Shown here: one piece after another, positions 12,108-23,490 of the stretch | Position numbering within the stretch: the stretch's first letter is position 1 | Layout: each line of letters starts with the position of its first letter | NCBI RefSeq assembly: GCF_011075055.1 | Contig: NC_058155.1 | Span: forward strand, 12,309,537 to 12,373,536 | Direction of reading: 5' to 3' | From: Mangifera indica | Lineage: Eukaryota; Streptophyta; Magnoliopsida; Sapindales; Anacardiaceae | Length of the DNA: 64,000 nucleotides | The notes under the pieces: generated by a model | The model's database searches: none | What the model saw: the letters and a program-made list of their open reading frames with translations, nothing else | What the model was told of the DNA's origin: nothing | Program-made: the position numbers and the translations under genes

Positions 12108-15100
12108 ATGGGATCATTACAAGGACCTGTTATTTGCCCTGCTGTTCGTGCCAAACAAGCAGGACTTTACACTGTGCCTGTCAATGGGCCTTTGAAGAAG
12201 ACTAACATTTTTAGAAGTGAGTTTTGGGGGTTCAAGGGATTCAGTTGTAGCAAGACAAAGGTGGGTGTTTTTAATCGTCTACTAAAGGCGCAAAACTGCA
12301 AAATTGTGCAGTGTGCTTTCAGTTCTTCCTCAAATGGTAATGGAAGCATGGCTGAGAACTTCAATGAGAATGATGAAGACTATGTTAACTCGAGTATTGT
12401 TGAAGCTGGTAAGCTAATTACCGAGCTGCTGGCTCACTTATGATTTTGCAATTAAATTTGATACTTTTGTATAATTATTTTTTTATATCAACGTGCCACT
12501 GTGATTATGGATTCTTACAATTAGTATTGTTTCTTGTTGATAGTATATATTGGCTATAAATTTTGTCATTGGGAGGAAATCGAATTGGCTGTAGGAGTGA
12601 ATAATCATGTTGTTAAAGTTCGTTATTGCACATTGTATTTTCTGGAGTTGTGTTAGTTGACTAGTTTTAACTGGTTGATCCTTGTAGTTGAGGTGAGAAG
12701 TGGAGCAGATGGTTTCATGATCAAAATGAGGGATGGTCGACACTTAAGATGCATGCATAACAACCCTCAGGGTGGACATCTACCAGACTATGCTCCTCAT
12801 CCTGCAATTGTTTTGAAGATGGAAGATGGCACTGGTCTTCTTCTCCCAATAATTGTTTGTACGTGCTATTGTAGTAATGGCTTGCAGTGTTAGAAGAACT
12901 GTTTTTTCTAGCAATATATTCAGTATTCTCTATCAGTTCTTGTAATTGAAGCTGTTGTCCTTTGATTGCAGTAGAAATGCCGAGTGTGTTGCTCATGGCA
13001 GCAATTCGCAATGTGCAAATTGTAGGTTTTCTTTTTCTTTTTCTCATGTCTATTTTATTTTATTCAGATAGGGTTTTAATTTCCCAGGATTAATGGAACT
13101 TTTGGATTTCTAAATTCACAACTTGTTGGTCTGTTCCAAAGTGTTATGATAAAATATATTTTGGGTATTGTTTTCAGGCTAGACCAACTCTGTATTCAGT
13201 GATCAAGGAGATGATTGACAAGATGGGTTACGAAGTATGTTTTACTTTTGGATTTGATTAATAGGATGCTGCAATGCTTGAACATGATTTACCATACAAT
13301 CTTGATTCCAACATATTGTTTTCATTTTCTGCAGGTAAAACTTGTTAGAGTTACCAAGAGAGTGCATGAAGCATATTTTGCACAGTTATACCTTACAAAG
13401 GCATATGCCTTCTAGACCCTTGTGCTGTAGCTGTGTTCAAATTACTCCTTCAATATAGTATTTACCAAGAGTATGTTGAATGTGTTTCAGGTGGGTGATG
13501 ACACACAACGTGTCAGCTTTGATCTTCGACCTTCAGATGCCATCAACATTGCAGTGAGATGCAAGGTACTTTGTCATTTTTGATGGTTTACAATGGTGCA
13601 GTTTTCAGAGTCTTGGACCTGTTGCCTTTAATAATTGTAATTGTGAGAGATCTACAGGTGAATGTACTTGTTCCTTAATTATTATAGAAATATATCAAAA
13701 TTTGTTTTGCTCATTCACTTGTGATTAAATTTGAACCGAGGGAATCACATGGTTTGTATAGATGGGAAAATGGTTGTCGGTAATAGAGTAATAGTCAATG
13801 TTGTTAAGTATATATCACATAACTGGCCATTTAGAGAAGGAAGAAGATGAAATAAGTAATTTCTTATTATGTGGTGATGATGTGAGCTTCTCATGATTGT
13901 GGGAAGAGGCATACTGGAAAATCCTTCTTTTTAAGCCATGATAAGAATATCTGTCTCTTTTTTTGCTGCATCTTCCATGCTTAAAATTAGGGTGCTGACA
14001 TAGGTGGTGGCATACTTATTTAAATCCATTTTTTTAGAAGCCAAGAATTTGGTGGCTTTCTTGAAATTTCGTTGAGACAAAAAACCATATAAATATTGAA
14101 CAGAAGATCAATTGTCCTTATAGTCATTTGATATTCTTTTGCATGGTTGAACTGGAAACTAGTTCTATTCATTTGATTGATGCTGGCATATTTGTGTTGT
14201 TTTCTATCATACCTGAATGTGTTTCTATGACAACCATGTATGGCTTCATCAAGCATGCTGGACTTGTATCTTTATTAATGTCCTTTTATATTCATTACAA
14301 AGCCATTACATTACACTTGTAAATTTTTTATAGGTCATTACCAGGGACTTTGTAGTTCCTCTCCTTCACCTCCCAGGATCAGTGTCTTGAATAAGAAAAA
14401 GTTTTATTGTTCTGCTCAAACATTTTTTCTTGCATATACTATTCAGGTTCCAATACAAGTCAACAAATACTTGGCATATAGTGATGGAATGAGGATTGTT
14501 GAATCTGGAAAACTGTTGACTCAGTCCCCTGCTTCAGATGGCTTGTTATTTACTGAACTGGATAGGTTAGTTATGATATTCAAGCTCTTATTCTTCAGGT
14601 TTATTCAGTTTAGCTAGACAAATTTGGTGACAAAATTACATCATATAATTTGAGAAGATGAATGTTGCCTACTGTAGTACTATCCTATAATCTAACTCTT
14701 GGCTCAACACTTGATAATGTTGACTAATTTTAAGTTATGCAAATTTAGAAGTTCTCAATGGCTTAAGAAGTTAAAATTTTTTGGTTGATGGCCTTTCTCA
14801 TAGGGCCTTTAATGTAGTAACTGTTTGTGAATCAATGACTGTATCTGTAAGTTGAAAATGTACACATAGACTCGCACTTTTTCTCTCAGCTGTATTTAAT
14901 TTGGTGAAAGAAAAAGGTTTATTGTAAGTAATTGGTTCCAGGCCTAGTGGTCAGCCTTGTCTTGATACAAAGGAGTTCAATCTTGTTTGCAACATGTTGA
15001 TAGCTGCTGTTGAGGAGCGTTATAGGGATGCAGGTATGTTTCTTTTTCACCTGTTTTACACGTTCTTTTCATCGGTAATATTTTCCCATAGGTGGAATTC

Positions 15101-15538
15101 ATTCATTATGATAAATGGCAGGGTTAAGTGATTTTACTAATAACCCTAGCCTGTGACCTCTTTTGGCCGGTAAGTTGGGTGTCTTCAGTTGTAAATTAAT
15201 TTGATTAGTGTTCCCATGGCATTTCAAGGCCCAAATCCATATAAAATCGACATGTAAGAGTGAATAAAGTCAATGATACAACTTTTTGCAGTTAAGACAT
15301 AATCTTGCAACCTTTTGTTGCCGTTTTGGGCTGTTTGCATTTTTCACATTGCAAATAGCATTAGGAATGAATTGGTTTATTGCATCTGGACAGCCCCATT
15401 TCTCTTTCAGTATTGTTGATTTTGGCCTATTACCAAGAAGGCTTTTGAATTCTCATCACCTCATACTTGACTGCAGCACAATGGAGAGACAAGCTTGGTC
15501 AACTTCGCGCTAAAAGGAACTTGAGGAAATTTACATGA
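12108..15538 (+). CDS. BBD1: BBD-type bifunctional nuclease (9 exons, 330 aa)
   Basis: Exons: 12108-12408, 12688-12858, 12972-13021, 13178-13234, 13335-13400, 13491-13565, 14447-14565, 14942-15033, 15477-15538. They total 993 bp (330 aa), close to Arabidopsis BBD1/BBD2. The N-terminus starts MGSLQGPVICPAVR. The bifunctional-nuclease (DUF151) domain includes DGRHLRCMHNNPQGGHLPDY, MPSVLLMAAIRNVQIARPTL and VSFDLRPSDAINIAVRC. The C-terminal part ends with a UVR-like helix, AQWRDKLGQLRAKRNLRKF. Known members have RNase and DNase activity and are linked to abscisic-acid-mediated callose deposition and basal defence. Intron 5 begins with GC rather than GT: exon 5 ends ACAAAG and is followed by GCATAT. 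The ATG at 12108 lies just after a leader-intron acceptor. BBD1 and BBD2 cannot be told apart here. Confidence 0.93.
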
Positions 15539-18500
15539 CAGGTGTGAAGTTCATTGTTCCATTTTTACTCATTATAATTAAATTCCAGCTCTACCAAAAA
15601 TGAAACTAACAAGTTGAATATATGTCTCCTTTTTTCAGATCATTCTAAAGAATTTAACTTGTAAATAGAAACATTCTTGGAAGCTAAATGAGGTTGGCCT
15701 CACTGCTTAAATCAATCATGTATCTACATTCTATACCTTTCTACCAAGATATGTGTAGTACAATATGTGAATATTTATGTATATAAACTTCCAACCGGTT
15801 GTTATGTTGAAGTACTTGACATTAGTTATTTCTGCTTATTGTTATTCAGCTCCTTTTGCCACACCTCATCGGCCAGGGCTTCCCATCCATTTTTCTAATT
15901 GTTGGTTTGGCTTAATCGAGCTCTAAATGAGAAGTCATGGTTCAAGCTCGAATCATGGTAATAAGAAAATATCCCATTTGAGCTTGAGCCATGGGAGGCT
16001 TGGCTTGAGTTCAACTTATTTTTTTATTATAATAATTTTGTCCCATATTGAATAGAGATATTCGAACAACTCGCTCCACTTACCGTGACAATGAAAAGAA
16101 GGGAAACTTTAACAATATTTACATCGGCCCTTATAAATAAGGTCATTCTTTTTCTTCCTCAAACACAACAATTTAACTTTCCTAAAATGTGAATATAAAT
16201 TTTTAAAGGTAATTTTAAAAAATAAATTTTATATGTTTGAAAAAAAAATTTAGTTGAGTTTGTAGTGAGCTCAAACCACCCTATCGAGTTCGAGCTTGAG
16301 TTTATGTTTTGTAAACTCTTCGAGTTTTGACTTCTTCTATCAAACTAAGCTTAAATTGAACTTAGTTAAAGGTGAATTTAATTTAAGTTTATTATTTAAC
16401 TTAAATAAGTTGAATTTAAATTAGAGGTTCTTTTTTAGTAATTCAATTTGAGTTTGATTGTTTTATTAATAATTTTTTATCAAATTTTTTTTTAATAATT
16501 TTTTCTTTTTCAATTGGGTTATTTGTCAGACTTATCTAATATTTGTTGCGTTTATTTGTACGGATTCAATAGGTAATATAGTTAACTTATAGTTAAAATC
16601 GGGATAGCTATGTTTTGAAGATAAGAAAATATCCTCTAATTTCGAATGATCAAATAATTAAGGGTTTGATAGCTCATTCAAATGGCATCATAATTGCAAA
16701 GGGATTAGAATTAGAAGAAGAAGAAACTCGGCACGTTAAAATTTGAAAAACATTCCCATTTCAGATTTAATAATTTTTTGGTATTATAATTGAACCTGAG
16801 CTTAAGTTAATTTGAGGAGAGTATATCAACCTCAAACTGAATTTGGATTGGTTGAAATTCACCTCCTGGTCCCACCGACATCTTAAAAATAATGGAAAAA
16901 GATATGACAGGCCATGATAAACCCACGTAAAACAGCGCACCATTTTACCTTTGATGACAGATGGAAAATAGAAGTCTGTTGGCTGCTGTCGCGACTTAAC
17001 ACAATCATTAACTGAAAGAATAGGGCGGTCCAATCCCATTAATGATAACCAGCCAATGCGGCAATTGGCGACTGGATGGGCGATTGTGTTGACAAAAACG
17101 ATTTTGGTTTGGGTGTAGACTCCGTGTTTCGTATGATCGGGACGTGATTGAATCTTTTCAAGTTTCGAATGAAAAGATTACTTCACCGAACTTGATTCTA
17201 ATTACATTCGTATAATAATTAAAAAAAAAAAAAATTTAACATGATTTGAATTACCAGCGAGTTCAGGTGAGAACTTCCATCTGCTCATCTCATACTCCAT
17301 GAACAGATAAGTGCTAGACAAAGGTGCAAAATCGCGCATGATCGAATGTATACCCCGTGTTGGATCTTTGGTTGGCATTATTTATACATCTTATTATATA
17401 TTTGAAAATCGAATTAATTACATATTCAATAAGATATTATAAGAATCAAAAACATCATTATACATGATGATAAATAATATTATCAATAAAATAAATAATA
17501 TTATCAATTAGGTAAACAAATTGATTCAAAATTGATTGGTTAAATTAGATATCTAACTTAAAATTGATTTATTTAAAATGAGCTTAGATTCGATCAAAAC
17601 CCACTTAGTTATTCACGTGTTTACTTTGTTATTATACTACTATTATTAGTTCAGTACGAATGAACTAGAAATTGTTTAGAATAAATAAAGCAAACAATCA
17701 CGTATATAACAATATAAATAATAAAGAGAAAAATGCACTATTTATTAAGATTCATTGAAAATAACGCTACACTAATAGAATTAATAGTATATTAATATCT
17801 TCTCATCCCCCATTATAATAAATATTTACTAATAAATTATTATTTTAATCATATAAAAAAATATGTTTATATATTAGGATTTTTTTCTAAAGGAAAAATT
17901 TATTAAAATTTGTATTCTTATGAGAAATCCTAAAAAGGTTGTTGATGAGTTTACCCTAAATTATGATAGTGAAATTGCATATAGTATAATATACTGAAAA
18001 CCTAACTTTTCATATTACGTATTATATTATATTGTAAGGTATGTCTGTTTTTAAAATAAATAATATAATATTAATAAAATTATAAAAAATTCTCATTGTC
18101 ACATAATCATCTTAAAAAATATCATAAATACCTTCTAAGATTTTAAAAATTTTCAAATATACTCTTATCATGTCATCATTCATTTAAAAATGTATATAGA
18201 TTCATATTATGTATTATATTGTATGATACACTTGTCATATTATACTTATTTAATGTACTTAAATGTACATGTTATTTTTTATTTGTATTATATTATATTA
18301 TAAAATACATATTATATATTATAGAAAATTAATAATCATGCGTAAATTGCTTGTACGCCTGGAACCACCTACCCCCTCAAGCAAGGGTAGGGCTTCAATT
18401 GACTTGATCGGACAGGAGGATCATGTATATTATGTCTTATAGACGAAGTTATTGTCGATTCTAACAAGACTAACAAGCTGGTTTATGTTGGTGAGATAGA

Positions 18501-18940
18501 TACATATGTAACTACAAAACTTTTACGACTTTTCATGAAAGATTACATATAGATAAATAATTTTAATAATTACTTAACAATATAACTTGAATTAATCTGT
18601 GAGCTAAGTTTAAACTTATTTGAGTCATTCATTTGATTTATAAGCCAAATAAAATTAAATTATCTTCAATTTAAGTTTAATTTGATTTTATAAATAAGTC
18701 GATTCTCCTAACTTAGGACATGATTCATATGGTGAAGGCCTTCAAATAATTATTAATTTATCTATTCATGTGGCATTCCCATTTTTCGCTCTCATTATCC
18801 AATAGGACTTTTTCCTACTTGCACACGGAAAAGACAGGTCCAGGATACAGGTGGTTAGATACAAAAATGCATCCACGTCTTTTTCTTCCTGTCCACACAC
18901 ACCATTAATTTCTTATAGCTACTCAGGTCTTCTATACCTG
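15539..18940. other. Long AT-rich intergenic region
   Basis: No gene was recognised. The region contains the BBD 3' UTR, then a degenerate CAAGCTCGAG/GAGTTTGAAC repeat stretch at about 15890-16440 and very AT-rich DNA at about 17390-18320. A more GC-balanced patch at 18350-18430 has no recognised homology. Short open frames here lack motifs and splice structure. Confidence 0.5.
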
Positions 18941-18944
18941 GTTC

Positions 18945-18951
18945 TATAAAT
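18945..18951 (+). promoter_or_regulatory. Putative TATA box of the SABATH gene
   Basis: TATAAAT lies 62 bases upstream of the ATG at 19007, in a plausible core-promoter position. There is no competing TATA string between it and the start codon. Confidence 0.5.
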
Positions 18952-19006
18952 TTAGTGGCAACGTTCTCAGCTCTTCATTGGTTATTCGTTTAGAAAACGT
19001 TCAGAG

Positions 19007-21782
19007 ATGGAAGTCATGCAAGTTCTTCACATGAATGGAGGAGATGGTGAGAATAGTTATGCCAAAAACTCGTCCGTTCAGGTTTTTTATTCAGCTCTGC
19101 TATTCAGTATAAGCTTATTTCTGCATAGTTTCCTAATAAGTAAAAGTTTATATTTAAATTCTCTGTCAATGCAGGACAAGATTATATCAATAGCAAAACC
19201 AGCAGTCGAGGAAGCTGCAATGGGGATCTTAAACGACAACAATATTCCAGAGAGCATCGGCATTGCAGATATGGGTTGCTCATCTGGACCCAACAGCCTC
19301 CGAGTCATCTCTGAGGTGATGGACGTCATATATGGCAAATGTATGAATCTTGGCCGTCCTTCACCGGAGTTTAGGGTTATGTTGAATGACCTTCCGAGCA
19401 ATGACTTCAATGCCATATTTGAGTCATTGCCGTCTTTCCTCAAGAAGCTAAAAGAAGAGAAGGGTGCTGGGTTCGGGCCTTGCTTTGCAGCAGGTGTGGC
19501 TGGTTCGTTTTATGGTCGAGTTTTCCCTAGAAAGAGTCTGCACTTTGTGCACTCTTCTTCTAGTCTTCACTGGCTCTCCCAGGTTAGTAAGGCTTCTTTC
19601 TTTTAACTATATGATTCATTGGAAAGTTTCTCTATTTTGCATGTCTCTTTTATCATAAACTTGCTGTTCTATTTCCTTCTTCTCCCCTTTGAACTCTTCC
19701 ATCTTTATGGAATATTTCATACCTTTTCATCATGAGGCCATTAAAGACTTTTATTACTAAAAACATATGGTTGTCATTACTAGGCCGGACTAGCCTGTTT
19801 GAGCAATTCAACCAGCATTTGATGACCGGTCTAATCTGGGTTTAGATCTGATTAGGCTAAAAAAATAATTTTCATCTAAACCCGAAAATTATAACCCGAC
19901 TCAATCAATGATTTTTCGATACAAAATAAAATAGTTTTATTACCAAATAGTTGCGTAAAATAACTAAAAAGTTACATGTTCAACTAAATTATAAGTATAT
20001 CATTAATATATAAATTATTATATATTATTTAATAAAACTATATATATCAAATTTTTAGTATTTAAATAATATGCATTATATAATTAAATAATTTTAAATT
20101 AAAAATAAAATAATAATCAAATATATATTAATATATTATCAAAATTTTTAATTAAATACTTAAATTTAAGAGCATACAACATTTTTCTTTATAATTAGCG
20201 TACGTAATCAACAGCTCAAAGGCCACGTAATAATCTATTAAATATTATTTTTTAATTGAAATTTTAAGATTAACATTTATTCTTTCAACAATCATTTTAA
20301 AACCACCACCGTTTAATCAAACTATATAATTTAGTTTGGTTCTCCAAAATAATGACCACAGTAACATACAAAGTGAATTTTCGTCCTTCTCAATCAACAA
20401 TTCTTAACAAGAATTGACGAATATATACAGGTTCCACCTATTCTACAGAGCAGTGCCCACAGAGCTTTGAATAAAGGAAAGATATACATATCGAAGAGCA
20501 GCCCACAGAGCGTTTTGGATGCATACTCGACGCAGTTCCAAAATGACTTTTCTCTTTTCCTGAAATCACGTGGAGAAGAAGTACTTCCTGGAGGCGGCAT
20601 GGTTTTATCGTTCATAGGAAGGAGGACTTCAGATCCTACTACAGAAGAGAGTTGCCACCACTGGGAGATTTTAGCGCATGCACTAATGAGCATGGTTTCG
20701 GATGTAAGTAATCAACAAAGAGTGAGATTATGTCTACAACTGACTGTTAATTTATGTACTGATCATATGTGATATTTAGAGATGGCAACGAGACAGGGGA
20801 TTGAATATCCCAATCCAAGCCCAATCCGTATTGAATACTTCTTTTAGTATTTGACTTGTCCTTGAAATAGGAGGACGGAGAATTTTTGTCTCCTTTAAGG
20901 ATAATTTAAAATTTAAGAGTTCAGAGATATATAAGAAACTAGAGAAACCAATAAGGGGATAGACTGAAAATATATATATACTCTCTTTGTCTCCAATTGT
21001 GAGAATTTTAGCTGTAAATGTCAGAAAATCTTCTCTTGGTTAGGGAGGGGTGAGCCAAAGCTCCAGTTTGGAGAGTTGAATTATTATTCCCAATATATTA
21101 GGTTTTATTTTATTATTAATTCAAAATATCCTCTCCAACTTGGCTTGAGATCAACTTGATTCCCCCTTTACCAATAGTGTCATCGCATTGATGATATCTT
21201 CAGCCAACTCCAGTTGACCATTATGAATTCAAGCCAAACTTGAATGAGTTTATGTTTTAGCTTAACTCAACTTAGATTCAATCCTAATAATCATTATTCG
21301 TCAGTAAACAAATTAATGGGCAGATTGTTTGATTGATCAACAAAACATCGTGAGTATGATGTTCATAAAATATGGACTAGCTTAACGATTATATTGATTT
21401 GTTCTTTCTTGCATTGCAGGGTCTGATTGAAGAGGAAAAACTAGATTCGTTCAATGCTCCTTACTATGGTTCATGCGTGGAAGAACTGAAACCGGAAGTA
21501 GAAAAGGAAGGGTCATTCATAATCGATCGCCTTGAAGCATTTGAAATTGAGTGGGATGGAGGTGATGGTAAAGACATAAAGAACACATTTGGAGAACTGT
21601 CAAGAGGGCAGCGAGTGGCAAAGACTATAAGAGCCGTCGTGGAATCAATGGTGGCCCATCACTTCGGAAACCACGTTCTGGACGAGCTATTTCGAAGGCA
21701 TGCTCAGATGGTGGAAGATCACTTGTCAAAGACTGAAGCCAAGTTTAATAATTTAGTCGTTTCCATGATTAGAAAGGGTTAG
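19007..21782 (+). CDS. SABATH-family SAM-dependent methyltransferase (4 exons, 372 aa)
   Basis: Exons: 19007-19081, 19175-19582, 20431-20703, 21420-21782. They total 1119 bp (372 aa), the usual SABATH length. The N-terminal [18 protein letters not shown] carries the Ser/Tyr and Gln that touch S-adenosylmethionine and the substrate carboxyl. Motif I is [13 protein letters not shown], followed by [10 protein letters not shown]. The substrate pocket segment [13 protein letters not shown] and the C-terminal [19 protein letters not shown] are also typical. Family members methylate carboxyl groups (salicylate, jasmonate, benzoate, IAA, farnesoate) or xanthine nitrogens. The SSLHW pocket has His where salicylate methyltransferases usually have Met, which argues against a plain SAMT and fits JMT-like or caffeine-synthase-like members. 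The actual substrate cannot be settled from sequence. The four-exon layout and frame are intact, so the gene is probably functional. Confidence 0.93.
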
Positions 21783-22159
21783 CAATTATCACTGTAATTG
21801 GCATCAGATCTAAATAATAATGTTTGTTTTTTTATTAAAGAGGAAACTTTCTTAATCCAAACTGCTTCTTCGAGGCTAAATCGTTCACACCACTAGGTAA
21901 AATTTTGAGTTTAATAACTAGTATTATAATTAAAATAAATTAAAATTAAAATTTTAATATATTATTAATAAATTTCAAATCCGTATCCTCATACTTGAGC
22001 ACCTCCCACCTTTATCAATAAATCTATGGAACTCATTCTTTCATGCTTACACATCCCATCTTTATCAATAAATCTAACTTTTGAGAGCAATGATAATGTT
22101 TGTTTTATTGTAAGGACATGCACTGTTCTAATAAACGTGATTTGGTCACTGATGAACGG
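21783..22159. other. SABATH 3' flank
   Basis: AT-rich sequence between the SABATH stop codon and the first MULE. It contains a repeated phrase, CCCA/TCTTTATCAATAAATCTA, at about 22008 and 22056. Nothing else was recognised. Confidence 0.5.
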
Positions 22160-22168
22160 TTTCTTTTA

Positions 22169-23156
22169 GGGAGAAGGACTATTTCCCATCCAACTTTTGA
22201 TGCATTCTCAAATTGGCACCCATGACAGATGAAAATCCAGTTTTCCCACCCATGAGTTGTTAAAATGGATGATATCTGTTTGCATAAGGGTAGAATGTCC
22301 ATTTTACCCTTGTTAGATGAAATGACCAAAATACCCCTCAATTTAATTTTTTAAAATTGATGTGAGGGTTTTACCATTCACCCCCCTTAGGTTTTAGAAA
22401 CTAACATTTTCACCTTCCCTAAAGTTTTTAAACTTTAAAAATTAACATTTTCACCCCCAAAGCTAGGGTTTCCATATTTTTCAAAATACAGACGCCCCCC
22501 ATAACTTTCAAAACTAGCATTTCACCCCCATTCTTCAACTTCATCTCCCGACGTCTTCTCCGGCATCGTCACCAGCCTCCTCCTTCTCCTGGTGCGACGG
22601 TCGTGGTGCGACGAAGAGACGAAGATCTCTTCGTCGCTCGTCGTCCAGATCTGGGAGATCGCTCGACAAAGGTATCTCTTACTCGCTCGTCGCATCTGGA
22701 AGACGCGCTGATAAAGGACGACGCTGTCGCATTTGGACGACGCTGTCGCATCTGGAAGACGCGACGACGAAGGACGACATCTGTTCTTCCAGATCTGGAC
22801 GACGCTTCGTCGTCCAGATCTGGGCGACGAAGGGTCATCCTTGTAGTCGGAGATGGGAGATCGGTCGAATGCGTCGACCGTCGATGGTGGCCGGAGAAGG
22901 AGCAAACCCTAGGGGTGAAATCTAAACTTTTTAAACTTTGAGAATGGGTTAGTTATTAGTTTTTAAAACCTGGAGGGGGGAAACAGTTAAATTTAAAAGT
23001 TTTAAGATTTTAAATAGCAAATGACGATTTTACCCCTGTCCCTAACAGAAAAATTGGACGGTAGTTTGGTCACGGGTGGGAAAACTAGATTTTCATCTGC
23101 CGTAGGTGCCAATTTGAGAATGCATCAAAAGTTGGGTGGGAAATAGTCCTTCTCCC
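22169..23156. mobile_element. Non-autonomous MULE with 87-bp TIRs and a CpG-rich core (988 bp)
   Basis: The first 87 bp (22169-22255, beginning GGGAGAAGGACTATTTCCCA) are repeated inverted at 23070-23156 with six mismatches by eye. A perfect 9-bp direct repeat, TTTCTTTTA, flanks the element at 22160-22168 and 23157-23165, the target-duplication size of the Mutator superfamily. The centre (about 22550-22880) is CpG-rich, unlike its surroundings. It is made of short direct and inverted repeats around CGTCGTCCAGATCTGG and CATCTGGAAGACGC. Open frames there are by-products of the repeats and match no recognised protein. No transposase is present, so movement would require one in trans. Confidence 0.93.
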
Positions 23157-23490
23157 TTTCTTTTAAGTGGAGAAATTGTAAGCTTCAATAGTGGATTAGC
23201 GTTAAAATAAGTTAGAATTAACATAATACTAATTTTAGGGTAGGATCTGGGGAAATTAAAATAATTGCCCCAAAGATTAAGGGCTAAAACGAAATTACCC
23301 CTAAATTTTGACACTAAACGAAAATGCCCCAAAATTGCGAAGAGACGAAAATGCCCCTCCACTCAAAATCGTCCAAAACCACGTGCACAACAACCAAACA
23401 CACGAAACTGAAAATTTTGAATACACGATTCGCGCACTCGGCAACTCCGATTTCATCCGACGATTTTTCCGACGTCTTCCGGCAACGACG

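Noticed and set aside
12167..12364. Minus-strand open frame opposite BBD exon 1
   Set aside because: It is a shadow of the real exon, without motifs.
22522..22941. Long overlapping open frames on both strands in the CpG-rich core
   Set aside because: They coexist in several frames, consist of Arg/Ser/Asp repeats produced by the CGTCG-type repeats, and lie wholly inside a TIR element. No protein motif is recognisable.
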